Of a DNA stretch of 64,000 bases, positions 50,575 to 62,950 are shown in pieces. The position numbers were made by a program, and so were the translations under genes. Origin of the DNA: Camarhynchus parvulus (taxonomy: Eukaryota > Chordata > Aves > Passeriformes > Thraupidae); contig NC_044573.1 in assembly GCF_901933205.1 (NCBI RefSeq), positions 83,286,546 to 83,350,545 of the forward strand, in the 5' to 3' direction. Below the pieces are notes generated by a model. That model was not told the DNA's origin and did not search any database. It saw only the letters and a program-made list of their open reading frames with translations. Numbering within the stretch: position 1 is the first letter of the stretch; every line of letters starts with the position of its first letter.

Positions 50575-51373
50575 CAGGAGAAGATGGAGAGAGTGCAAGA
50601 TGGGCTGAGGCCAGCTGTATGAATTCCAACAATGCAAAGTGTTGGATCTTCCGCTTTGGTTACAACAACCCCCTGCAGTGCTACAGGCTGGGGACACAGT
50701 AGCTGAAAACTGCCCTGTGGAAAGGACCTGAAGGTGCTGGTTGACAGCAGCTGAACATTAGTGTGTCCAGGTGGCCAGGAAGGCCAGTGACATCCTGACC
50801 TGTGTCAGCAATAGTGTGGCCAGCAGGTCTGGGACAGTACTCGGCACTGGTGAGGCTGCACCTGGAACCCTGTGCTCAGTTTTGGCCCCTTCCCTACAAG
50901 AAAGACACTGAGGTGCCGGAGTAAGTCCAGAGAAGAGCAGCAGAGCTGGTGAAGGGTCTGGAGCACAAAGAGTCTGATAAGGACTGAATGAGGTAGCTGG
51001 GCGTTTTAGCCTGGAGAAAAGGAGGCTCAGGGAGAATCTTATCACTCTCTACAACTGTCTGAAAGGAAGCGTTAGCCAGGAGGGGATCTGTCTCTTCTTC
51101 CAAGTAGAAAGTGGAAGGACAAGAGGAAATGGCCTCAAGTTGTACCAGGGCAGGTTTAGGTTGGATATCAGGAAAAATTTGTTCATCAAGATAGTGGTCA
51201 AGCCTTGGAAGAGACTTCCCAGGGAAGTGGTTGCATCACTATCCCTGGAGATGTTTAAAAGATGTGTATGTGTGGCACTTAGGGAAATGGCTAGGAATAA
51301 CAGTGATAGGTTTGTCATTGGACTCAATTGTCTTCAGGGTCTTTTCCCACATAAATGATTCTAGGATTCTGTG
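50575..51373 (+). mobile_element. CR1 LINE, 3' third including end of reverse-transcriptase ORF
   Basis: At about 800 bp this is the longest young-type CR1 copy here. It starts within the 3' part of ORF2: CTGTATGAATTCCAACAATG and the following bases correspond to the conserved motif after the polymerase palm (family LMKFNKAKCKVLHLG). ACAGGCTGGGGACACAG and AAAGGACCTGAAGGTGCTGG follow where the family encodes YRLGD and KDLGVL. Stops and indels break the frame, so it is dead. The usual 3' part then follows: GCCTGGAGAAAAGGAGGCTC, GACAAGAGGAAATGGCCTCA, TTTAGGTTGGATATCAGGAA, CATCACTATCCCTGGAGATG, and terminal ATTCTAGGATTCTG. The minus-strand frames of 69-95 codons overlapping it (50758-51327) are shadows of the repeat. 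Confidence 0.95.
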
Positions 51374-54300
51374 TTAGAAGGCAAAGGTATCTGAGTTAGA
51401 ATAATTTCTATAGGGAAACACCTAACTTGATAACCACCATGCATGTACTGGCAAGTACAGTGTTGAACCTTAAACTGAGGAACAAATTTTGTAGCTAGGT
51501 GATTGTTTAGGCTTCAGATTTAAAAACAACATTTGGATATAATTTCAGATCTTGTAATATGATGATCTATCTTCAGGTAGCTAATATTCTAAGCAAATAA
51601 AAACATGCAACAGATTAGTAAATAAATTGCAAAAAATATTTGAGTTTTGTAGGGTAATGCTTGGAATGATATAATAATATCTGGTTTTGGATCTGTCAGT
51701 CTTAATTTCTCAGCATTCAACACAACTATTTCTGATAAACAAATGCAAAATTTTAACAAGCTTAGTATTGTGCTCTAAGTAAATTTTTAAATAAATAGGA
51801 TGATTACTACTTCTTCCATTACATTTTATTTTTAGTTTAGAGTCAGAGATATATTTTTATGTGTCATGTGCATGTACATTTTGAATACATAGCTACATGT
51901 TGTTCTGATTACAGTTTTGATTTTATGAATGAAACCTTATAGGTTTTTTCAGATTTTCATATATGTTATGCTTTGTTTTTATGAAATTCCCTTTACTGTT
52001 CCCTGTAATAATTTTTGAAACTCAAGCATTTAACTTCATTATTTACTCTCTGATGACAGGGTACGTGAAAACCCAGGTTGTTTCCTACTTTTCGCTGTCA
52101 TCAGTGTGAGACCTGATATAGAAATTTTCAGTCAGCATTTTCAGTGATCAAGATGACTTTCCCCTTTTCTGTTCCTGACAAAGAAGAGCTTTATCACTGA
52201 TAATCTCCAGAATTCCTTTATTCTTTTCTTGACCCCTACTTCAGCAATTCATGGAAAAGGGAGAGGAAGGAATCAATATCTATTGAATGTGACTGACATG
52301 AATGCTGCACCATCAGAATTTGAGTTCATTTCTGTCAATTCAGCCTGCCTTGAGTGAGAGAAGTTACGCTGAAAAGTAAAAGTGCAGCAAAGGGATTGGA
52401 TCAACAGCACAGAATAGCTGAGTCAGGCTGCAAGGATGGGGGTGGTGGTGATTGTTTTTGTTGAGGTTTTTTTGGTGCTTTTAGTTTGGGTTTTTTCCTG
52501 GAGTAGTCTTTTTGCTGGAAAAAACAGTTTTGCAGCATTCCAAACAAGGCACCAACTTGAGTAGAATTATTTGCTGGCAGATCTTTTTGCTTTGCTTGAT
52601 CCCTAATATGCTGGGGAAGGTGAGGAATCAGGTTTACCTACTTGTCCTTCTTTTAGGGCAGGGAATTTCCTTCTGAGCCTGAAAGGGTCAGGTCACTTTT
52701 CACGTGTCTTAATGTGAAATGTACCTGCCATTGAGCCATGCAGAACCCTCAGTCCTGTGATGGCGGCACTGATGATTTCCTTGGGAACAAGGACATACTG
52801 ACCTCAGCATCTTTTCTTCTGGATGGTTGTCTGAAGAGGCATTATTCATATTTCTGTAGCTTGGAGTCTTGAGGTTCAACAGGGAGAGGCAGTTTACCCA
52901 CTACTTATATTGGCTCCTCACTGCTTTGCTAACAGGACTACCACTAGTATTTTGAGTTTGACCCTTGCCTCCAGATGGGAGAGTTAACTAGAATTTAGAA
53001 CATTGTTTCACTGTGACATGTGCGTGAAGAATGACAATGAGGTGTTATATCTTAAAGAAATGTTTTGCATTATTGATTATGAGCTAGCATGGGGGCACAA
53101 AACAGAAAAAAAATCACACAATTTCTTTCCTTTTTTTCCTCTTGTTTTTCATCTAAGCTAAAAGAAAAGTTACAAGGATTTGTCTTGTTATAGTAAAGTG
53201 AAGGTTAATTAGGAAATACTTTTCAGAGCCCTATTAAAATCCTCAGATTAAAGGCTCCAAATACTGCAAGTATAAAACATTCTTATTTATTATTCATTTA
53301 TTTTCATCTGCTTCAGGACATATGGAAAACTCATTTCTAACTTAGAAAAAACAATCAATTACAATTTGGTACCAAAGTTTTTCATCTGACTTTTTTTTGT
53401 GGGCGGAGCAGGGCGGCTAGGCCATCTTTGCTGTGAAAAACAATCCACAAAAATTAGAGTGGATATTAATGAGAAGAGCTTTAATGATGTTCAGGACCTC
53501 TACAGAAATTAAGTGTACACATTAAAATCAATGCACTCTTACACAGTCTAAATTGAAAAAAATGTTGCCCCATATTTTCTTCCTATTTTAAGATTATCCT
53601 CTTTATCACGCCACTGTTGTCTTTTCTCTGGTTGAGCTGATCAAAGTGGGTTTACTGAAGAGTGGTGCAATGCATGGTGCTTGCTTAATCCGCAGCTCTG
53701 AAGAGCTGTAAGAGTATTTCCAATGGTTGTCTGGTCTGAGTCATGCAGTGGCCTGTTCCAGTGAGGACCTGGACACTTTTCTTAGGCAGTGCCTCTGCGG
53801 AAACCCAGAGTTAAACTCTGTCTTGTGTGACAGCTCTCTATTGAGAAATAGCTGTAGGGGAAATGTTCTGGACCATGTAATTTTGTGTTAGCAAGGTTAT
53901 GAAATGCCACTTATGGCTCTAATATTTATTTTATAGAAGTTATACAGGTCTTTAAACACCATTCTAGAGCATCGCTGTTTATTAGAGATTTGTGTGTGTT
54001 TCCAGAGTGCTCATTGCTATGGTTTCTGAGTACTGGAGGTCCTGAAGTTATCAATTTGACTGTGAAGCTAAACTAGGCAGTAATGCCCTTGACTATGTTT
54101 TCTCCAGATTAGGCAGTAATCTTCATGATTATGAGCTCTGTTGTGTATTAATTGACCATGACTTGTTATGCATCCTACACAGAAGATTCATAACTTATTT
54201 CAAGGGCACTTATGTACTAGTCAAATGTCTTAAAAGGGTGAATATTGATGAATTCCAGTTTTAAAGGCAGCTTTCCCTTTAATGATGTAACACTGCTCTT

Positions 54301-56203
54301 ACATACTTTTATATAACACATCCAAAGCTTGTCTTCCTCAGATCTTCTGAAGACAGACATTTGTAGCAAAACTTTACCTTTTTATAATTAATGGAGACAG
54401 TAAATTATTAACTTTAGAACTGCAACTAAATGCCTTTGCAAATGGTTGTTTGCAGGAAATGTGCAATTTTAATTGTGCTCTCATTATCTCTGAAGCTGTG
54501 GAATTTTAGTCGTGGTGCCTTCATGGAGAAGAAGAAATTGTACAGTATGAGGAAAACAAAAATTTGGAATTCGTAAGAGGATTTTAATTAGTAGGCACTG
54601 GAAATCAAGCAAGTTGTTTTCATTATTGTCTATTGTTTAATAACATGGTTTAATCCATGTTAAGGACCCAGAGGTTGAAGTCTCTCAATGATTTTATAAC
54701 AGCAAATGTATTACTTTTCATATTTCAGTGAAAGTTGTTACAGGTTTTTTTGTTTTCTGTCATTATAGGGTTTTTTAGCAGATATGATGAATAAGAAACT
54801 TATTCTAGATATATGCTTCTATTTCTGTTTTATTAAAATGACCTGCATTTCCTTAGTTTGTTTTCTGTATATGGTCTTTATTAAGATGACCTAATGACCT
54901 AATGATTATTATCTCAAAGCTTCAAAATAGAAAAGTCAGAAGAAAATATTAGCTTGATGGAGACTGAAGAGGAAACCAGCAAGGATGCTGGCAAAGGAAT
55001 TCAGCAGTCTTGTCCTCAGCCTACTGTTTTCACGCCATTGTGTCTTGGCAAAGACTTGAGGCTTGTGTTGCATTTTGTCACTAGTTCTCAGCAGACTCAG
55101 ACATGTCAAAGATGTTTTAGTACTGATGTTGATTGACATAAAAAGATTCAGTGCAATAAAAGCTAATGTAAAAAAATCATATAAGTAATAATATATATTT
55201 CTTGGAAAAGGCATGAGCCAATAAGCTTAATTAAAATAACTATGAACAGGGCATAAAGTAGTATGCCAAAGTTGCTCTTTTTCTTCTTCATTTACAGAAA
55301 GGTACTTTTGATTCAAATTGTTCAGAGTTTTTTCTTTTGTTGCATCTGAACTACAGCAAATATTGCATTATGCCTTATACTTGGTGGGTAGCATGGCACT
55401 TTATTCTTAGACGAAAAGAATGGATATAAAGCTGCTTCTATGGTTTTGACAGATGAATAATATCTTGAATTCTGAAAGCTTCATTTTTCATAGTTTCAGA
55501 ACTTATTTGATGTTTACTGTTTAAAAACTATGCCTCATGCATTTTAAGTTGTTTTGTAGCAGCAACACAACCCCAGAACACAGGGTCCCAGCTGAACACC
55601 TGTGTTTACTGACACACTATTCTGCTACTTCAGGTCTGGCTGGTTTCTAAAATACAAAACCAAAGTGAGCACTGCTAGAAGACTATGGAGAGATATGCGC
55701 AATTCCCAAGCACTGCAGGCCTGATGTTTACTTCCCTAGACACACTTTTGCTGCCAGCCAAGTAAGTTTAGCCAGATGCTAAATAAGTTGAGAGTAATGC
55801 TCTAAGAGAGGAAGTGGACAAATTAGTGTTCCCTAATATTTTCTAGTATTTCCTTAAAAGAAAAAAAAATTGCAACCTGATATAGATTCACAGGTTTTCC
55901 TCGTATTCTTTTGAGGAAGATTTTGTAAGATGGATAAAAATGTTCTTCATGATTGAAAAGAACCCAAAATGAAGAAATTCCTTAGAAAAACTATTTACCT
56001 TAAATGATTCAGTAGTCAGCTCATTTTGAGGTATATTGCAAATGGGAGGCAAACTGTGTATTTTTAGAGAAAGAGGTAGGAGGTAAGCCTTGTTATTATA
56101 TCTGGTATGTTCCTCATCCCCCAGTTCTAAAATTAAATCCCTAGATGAGATTTAAACTGGATGCCTGAAGCTAACTATAAAGACCAGAATTTCTTAGTCC
56201 TTC
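51374..56203. other. Unique AT-rich noncoding DNA
   Basis: No gene recognised. There is a T/G-rich patch at 52435-52500 (GGGGGTGGTGGTG then T-runs) and a short GC-rich patch at 53400-53420 after a T-run. A small inverted repeat, TAACATGG and CCATGTTA with a six-base loop, lies at 54641-54662. The minus frame at 54936-55214 (92 codons) has no recognisable domain. Confidence 0.5.
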
Positions 56204-56225
56204 TGGATGGAATTAATTCCATCCA
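56204..56225. repeat. 22-bp perfect palindrome
   Basis: The 20-bp core GGATGGAATTAATTCCATCC is its own reverse complement. One more base pair (T before, A after) extends it to 22 bp without spacer. It contains a central AATTAATT. No neighbouring gene explains it. Confidence 0.95.
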
Positions 56226-59200
56226 ATACCGGTATAATAGAGATGCCTGCATATTGAACTGATCAGCTCTTTCTTCTTTAATAAGGAATGCTGAGAAATA
56301 GGTGGGTTTAGGTCTGCCTTCTTTCAGATATGTGAATCAATTGTGCCTTTAAAGTGGCTGTTTTTCTCTCTTTGCTGTGAGACAACTATCTTATGTGTAA
56401 TTTAATGCCGTCATCTGCATTTGATTATATGAATTCCCCTCTAGAGTGTTTATTGCGTTATAAAAAAGGACCCCTTCACAAAGGAAATTCAAAATTCAGC
56501 ACATTAGCTCAGAAAAGCTGCTCATTCCAAGGTCATTGCTGCATGATTTAACTTATTGTTCTATACACTGCCCGTCTCACCTAATGAATTATGTTTAGCT
56601 GTCCATTAGTCTTGCAGAATACATTGTTCCTCTCCTTTTTTCCCTTTTGCATTAAACATCACATTCACAGATAATAAAAATGTCCACAAAAATATATAGC
56701 CATGGAAAAATGTTGTATTCATAATGGGGCCAGATATTTTGAGCCTAAATTATCACAGCAGGGTTTTGAAAATGGATGTGATTTCTCTTCATCAAAAGTC
56801 AGATAAATACAGCCTTACCACAGTTCTATGCCATAGGTGGGCCTTATCAGAAGGTCAATACTTTCATTCAGTTACTCTTTCCTTGAGAAAAGGTAAGCTT
56901 GATGTTTCATGTTATGACTTTAGGAGTACACTGGGATATTTCAGGGATCAGTGAAATAGCTTAGCAAGTATCACAGCTACTGGAGTGGCTGATGTGAGTG
57001 CTCAGACTGCACCTATGGTCTTGGACAGTGGACTCCTGTGATATTGTCCCTCCTGTTTTCCTGTAATGTAGTGTGGTAAGATGAAGTATCCAAATCTCAC
57101 AGCAGTGTTTGCATTTTCATCAGAGGATAACATACATAAAAAAAGGCATTACAGGGGCAGAAAATTATGTTTCTGTTCCTGAAATTCCCAAATGAATGTC
57201 CAGCTAAGAGAGATACAGAATTATATTTCCTCCTGTGTTTTAGATATGTGCCCCTGTGAATTTTTTCATTCTTTACAATCCAGCCTTTGCACTAACCTGA
57301 TAACCTGGGAAAGGAGAAGTGTGATAGGAAAATATCTTCTGCCGAAGAGCACTTTGGAAGAGACCTGTTTTCCTGACTTTTGGATAAAGGCAACTCTAGG
57401 CTGGTATAGAAATGATAAAAACAGTTGCCTCACTTACCCATCAGGAGTGTGCTAGCTGTGGCACTGATGCTGGGATCACATTGCTGAGTTAAAGGATTTT
57501 ACTGTCTTAGGTAGATTCTGATCATGTCTTTCTGGGCATGTATGTGTACTTCTGCTTCTGAGCCTTTGAAGGGAACGTGAGTTATGAGACACTGTGTTAG
57601 ACTCAAAATGGCAGCAGTTTTAATCATGTGCACAAAAAGGGCTCTTAACAGAAATAGCTAAATCTTTCCATAATAGTTTTACAGCATTGCTAATATAATG
57701 GTTACCAATGTAAACAGTAGGATTTTTCAATTTTTGTCTACCAGTTTTATTTCTTCCTGTATGCTTATTGCATTTTTCTTACAGAAAATTTAGTACAGTA
57801 AGATCACTCTTATTTTCTCATGTATAGCAGGAAAATTCTTTACACATACAAATCTAGGCTCAAAACAAAAGAAACTTATTTTTAACTATAGGGTATTTAT
57901 TGTTAAAAGACAAACCAATATTTTTCCCAAGTAGTTAATACTAATGCACTTTTATTTCTGATAATAAAATACATGGATACCTCAGTGGTGTTAATCACAT
58001 TTAGATAATATCAATATTCAGCACTGTCCCTGTGGTTGGACCACAGGATTCCAGATTATCTAAATTATAATAGTCTATAACTACTACAGAATACTTTGTC
58101 AAAACTAAATCATTTTTCTTTTCTGCATTTTTGTGTCTTTCTGTTTTTATGGAACACATGCTTCCTATCCCTTTCCCATAAAGTAGCTCTTTAAACTTGG
58201 TAGATGATTGCTTTTATTTCCAAGGCAAATTGCTGACAGCTGTTGCAGAGTGATTCATGGTGTCTACATTTAAACAGTGATGCCTAATCATTATAAAATG
58301 ATCCATCTGGGTTTTGATTCTACAGTGGGGACTTTCTGTGCTATGAAAAGACACAAGGCATGTGACACTGATATTTCAGTACGAGAACATAGCAAGTGCT
58401 CTGTCTCATAGCTTCCTAGATTCTTGATCTTCCCCTAAGCCTTAAACATCAGCATATAAAGCTTCCTTTTGGAAACTGTAAGTTGCTGATACCACTATCC
58501 TGTTCTTTATTTAGGGTAAGATTGTGCCTATTGGCATAGCCTTCAGCAAGAGGTGGTTTGTGAACTGCATCATTGTAATGCCAGCCTGGGGAAGTATGGT
58601 GACTCAGATTTTCCTCTGAATCACATTTTCTCTTCTGCTTCTTCCTTGCTCTGGGGGAATAGCAATTTACTTCTGGAAATTAGTATCTCTGCAGTGGCAC
58701 AGCTGTTCTAGCCAATAAGGCTGGAAAAAGACTTCAATCTTGCCCCCATTCCTCCTTAGGTACCTTCTGCTCACCTGTTTCAAGGGAGATAGAGCTAGGT
58801 AAATAGTCTGGTTTAATCCTACCCACTCAGGCCTAACATTTGGTTTGTGTAGGGCTCTAATTGCAGGGTTCTTCCATTCTCTCCTGCGTGGGTGCATACT
58901 TGCAGGCTAAACCTTACAGGGAAGACTCCAGATGTGATATGCAGCCTAGAGAAAATAAATAGCATTTTATTTTGGTTCAGTCATTCAAGTAAAAGAGGAC
59001 TGATAATTGAGAAAGTTTTTACCAGTGTATAAATTTAACTTTTCTTTATCAAATAACTTATAATTTTGTATAGCAAACAAATGTAGTCCTAATGCAATCT
59101 GAAAGAGAATCTTTCATCCTGTGGATCTGAATCCTCTTGAATCCTACTGCTTTGAGTGGAAGTTTCTTGACATTTGGTGACATCAACCCATGCAGGCTTG

Positions 59201-60859
59201 TTCTGCCATTGCTGCATGTGATCATATTAGTACATATGTGGAACTGAATGGGCATTTTGCAACTTCTAAAATTGTAAGAAGGATGGCAGGATAACTGAAT
59301 ACCTTTTATCAACACTAATTATGCTATGAGTAATTAAAAAAATCTTTTCGTATTTTAACATATCTATGTTATAGTAGCTCACGTCTAAGTATGATCTACT
59401 GTTGCATCAGGGTTTATTCTGACTTGGTATTGCAGTATCAATCATGCTACTGTGTAGGAGAGTGCCGCTGAATAAAACACACATACACATGCCACTCTTT
59501 TAAACTCTCATTATAAGTATACAGTAACAGATAAACCTTCATATATGATTTATAAACTGCAGAGGCAAAATATGATGACCATCAAACCAAATAGCACTTT
59601 TCCTTTGCTGAAGGAGTGTGGGATATTAATCAGGTGCAGCATCCTTAACCAGGGGAGACACTGCTGGAGCAATGCTCTCTCTGCTTTTCCCTTGTGCTCA
59701 TTCTCATAGGGGCTGTGATCTTACATTCTTTCTTGTTTTTTCCTTAGAATTTTCATTATATGTATACAGATTTATGTGTTTGGTGTGTGTTTTTTATTTT
59801 CTTTATTGTGCTCTAAAAGAAATTCTGCTGAGCTCTCCAAGTTGCGCTCCTTTAGTGGCCAGGAACAGACCATTTGCAGTATGTGCTCCATTCCCTGGGG
59901 CCTCACTGTTGTACTGAGTCTGTTCTTTCAATATACCTGTTATTGTTCTGCACTTTTCCTCCCAAGGGCCCCTCCTAGAACGTAGGCTTTATTCTGACCT
60001 CACTGAGCAGTCACTCTAACAAAACTGTTTGCAGAGCTGCTGTTTACCACAGCTGGTGTCATCATTGCCAAGATCCAACTTGTACTCCTGTTATAAGGGG
60101 GGAGTCTATCACCTTTGCAAATACTCTGGTCTAGACCTTAGTATTTTACTGTATGGTCAATAGTGATCATTAATACTTTTACATTTTGTTCTGATGAGGA
60201 AGAATGATGTTTGTTCTACTATAGAAAAATGAGAAAGCATATGAACATTTAGAATAAGCCTTTTTTTTAAGAACTCCAGGAGATGTGGAGGGATGAAAAG
60301 CTCCTACAATACACATGCCCTGCTTGGTGTCTCCACTAACTATAAATGTTGATAACCATTCAAAGGATAAACAGAATGCTACAATAAATTGTAATGTAAT
60401 TTCTAGTTTGTTTGCCAGATAAACCTGATTCAAATCTTGTTTCAGCTGTGCTACATTTTTCCATTTTTCTGCTAAGGCATCTTTTTTTCTGTTTGAGATC
60501 ATTACCCTATTGGGGTATCAGAAAGAACAGAGAATGCATTGTATTAAGGGAGTTGCTATGAAAATCTGTTGGCTGATTACAGATATTTTTTACAGAATAT
60601 ACAATGGTGAAGTTTCCCATAAAATGTTTACATGAAACACCATGCTATGTAATATGAGTGCACTTGTAGTAAGACAACACTTTCAATCTTGCATCCTGGT
60701 TAAACCACTTAAAATGTGCTGGGTTTGTTTGTTGGTCTTTTTATTTTTTTTTTTCTCTAGTTTATAGCTTTCTGAAAAGGCTTTTGAAGGTATAATAATC
60801 TCTGGAGACCTCTACCAGCTCAGGAAGTTAAATGATTGACACCTTGTCATAAGGCGTCT
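56226..60859. other. Unique AT-rich noncoding DNA
   Basis: No gene recognised. The frames at 56724-56954, 57192-57455, 59058-59315 and 60179-60502 (up to 107 codons) show no domain or start context. A slightly GC-richer patch lies at 59.65-60.05 kb. I assign no repeat family. Confidence 0.5.
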
Positions 60860-62950
60860 CCTACTAAGATAACCCAGAAAGAAGTATGCTCTTTTTCTGA
60901 AATGCTGTTGGCCTTGCTGATTGCTATGTGATCACTGTTAAGACCCAGCTTCCTATCAGCTAGTTCTTCCCTAACTGTAGAGTCACTTTTTATATTAGTG
61001 CACATGATCTCTCCTTTCTAACATCAGTACTTTGCCTGGTCTCTGTTGAATTTTGTCCTCTCAATTTTGACCACACTGAACTTTGCCAAATCATTTTGAA
61101 TTCTGATGCTGTCTGGCAAATGCTTTTTACCCCATCAGTGATATGAATGCAGTTTCACTGCAGTTGTGTAAGTTATTTTTGAAAATACACTGTAGTCCCA
61201 TGTTTGGGCCAGCACTGAAGATGTCATCCAAATTTGGTGACTCCAGACTTGATGATTGACAATTGATAATAGCAGGAATGGTTGTGATCTTTTTTCCCCA
61301 AAGTTGTGGTTCTCTGTAGTAGTAGTTACATTCAGATTATCATTAACAAGATTGTTTATTAAATTTGCAGCAGTATCACTAAATATATGAAAGTCATTCT
61401 TATTTTTACTGGTGGCAGGCAGTTACATTAGCTTTACTATGCTTTGCAAACTCTTATTGTCTGCTTATAGATTGTCTTATATTCTTTTTATAGCTTTCTT
61501 TTTTTGTTATTTTGCAATATTTTGACTTTCAAAGGTACGTTCATATGCTTCTATTTCCTCAGCCTTTCCTTATCTCAGTAGATAGAGGACATGTGTTTGT
61601 CTGCTACTTCCTTCTTGTATACTTGCAAATGATCTCTGCTGAGATTGCTTTGGCTAGTTAGAAAAGTTCTCTAAAGTAATTCATTCTCTGAAGGTTTTTA
61701 TGTTCCCTTTTCTACATATTCTTCAGCTTCTTTTCTTTTCCTACACTATTGTTTAAAATGCATTTTGTTTCATTGATTTGGTTGATTGTAATTAATTCTT
61801 CCATGTGTGAAACCTGAAGCAGTGTGGAATACTTCAGCCATCTCTGTGCAGCATCCATATTTATGTCTCCTGTCCAATTAAACAGTTGTCTTTTCCTTTC
61901 TTTTGTCTTCCCATGACTGCTTAATGTATTTGTAGACTTTCTCCTTATTGTCTTTTGTGTCTCTAGCTAATTGAAAAATGTTTTGCACCCCAGTCTTTTG
62001 ATTTTTATCCAGATGGGGCATGTGAGTTCTCCATTGTGTTTATCATTAATTATCTGCCTTTGTTTGCACTTTTATAATTATTCTCTCTCAATTTTCAGAT
62101 CATTACCAAAAATTACTGATGCAATTAGAATGGTCTTTTCATATTTTTCCTGCCTACACTTCAAAAGGGGTTTGCTTTTGTATATTCAATGTAGTTTCTC
62201 TCAGTAGGTAGTAGCTCTCATGTGCTCATTTATCCTTTAGATAATCTTATTGAGAGATCATACAGTGGAGTTTTTTTCCTCTTTTGGTCTGCTTTTTAAG
62301 TCAGAACAAGAACTTAAAATCTGTTTTTTATATATAGTTAACCTCACCATTTCACAATGACCCCATATTAGTTTTGCTCTGCCACTTAATTTAATTTTAA
62401 GTTAAAAACAAACTTACAGTAGCTCCTCCCCAGTGGCTTTTTCACCTCTTGAAACTTTTGAACTTTTGCATTAAAGGTTTGAATAATGATGTGTCCTAAA
62501 AAAACCAAAACACACTAATAATCTCCAACCCTTTCCTCTACTTCTTGGCAATGACTGTTTTCTCTTGATAGATCCACCCTGAGATACCCAGTAAGTTTGT
62601 AGGTCTTTCTGAATTTCACAGTAAGTCTTTTAAATAATATATGCAATTCTACACCTTCTTGAATATACTTGTTAAAAAGCACTTTCACTGTGTCTCTGTG
62701 ATATCTATGATGTGCATAGATGCTTTTGTATTTTCCTTACTAGTACTCTAACATCTGGTTTTTACCAAAAGATTCAGATAAAAGTCTATTATTCTCACTG
62801 TTTCTCACACAGACTTGTTGCAATATCTAATTTCTAGATTTGTATTTAATAAGTAAATCTGTGTTTTGAAAGTAGCAGTGGGCTTCTTGCAACCTCTAAC
62901 TTTACTGTAGTAGAAAAACCTCTTGCATCTACATATCCCAAGTAAAATTT
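60860..62950 (-). mobile_element. Ancient CR1/L3-clade LINE with degenerate ORF2
   Basis: Read on the minus strand from right to left, the pieces lie in the order of a CR1-clade ORF2. First comes the late endonuclease region: CTCTTGCATCTACATATC near 62920, GTGTCTCTGTGATATCTATG near 62690, and AGTAGCTCCTCCCCAGTGGC near 62420. Next is the linker before the polymerase: TTTGCTTTTGTATATTCAAT near 62170, and GTATTTGTAGACTTTCTCCT with GTGTCTCTAGCTAATTGAAA near 61950, complement of the family's KFYKYI part. AATACTTCAGCCATCTCTGT near 61835 is the complement of the AEVFNAFF part. Last is the palm region: 61130-61170 stands where FADDTKL is encoded, and CCAAATCATTTTGAATTCTG near 61090 is the complement of RIQNDL. 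Stops and indels are everywhere, so it is inactive. The match rests on remembered reptile consensus sequences. It is far older than the avian CR1 ends elsewhere in the window. Confidence 0.72.

Noticed and set aside
50758..51327. Minus-strand frames of 69-95 codons
   Set aside because: They are antisense shadows of the plus-strand CR1 copy.
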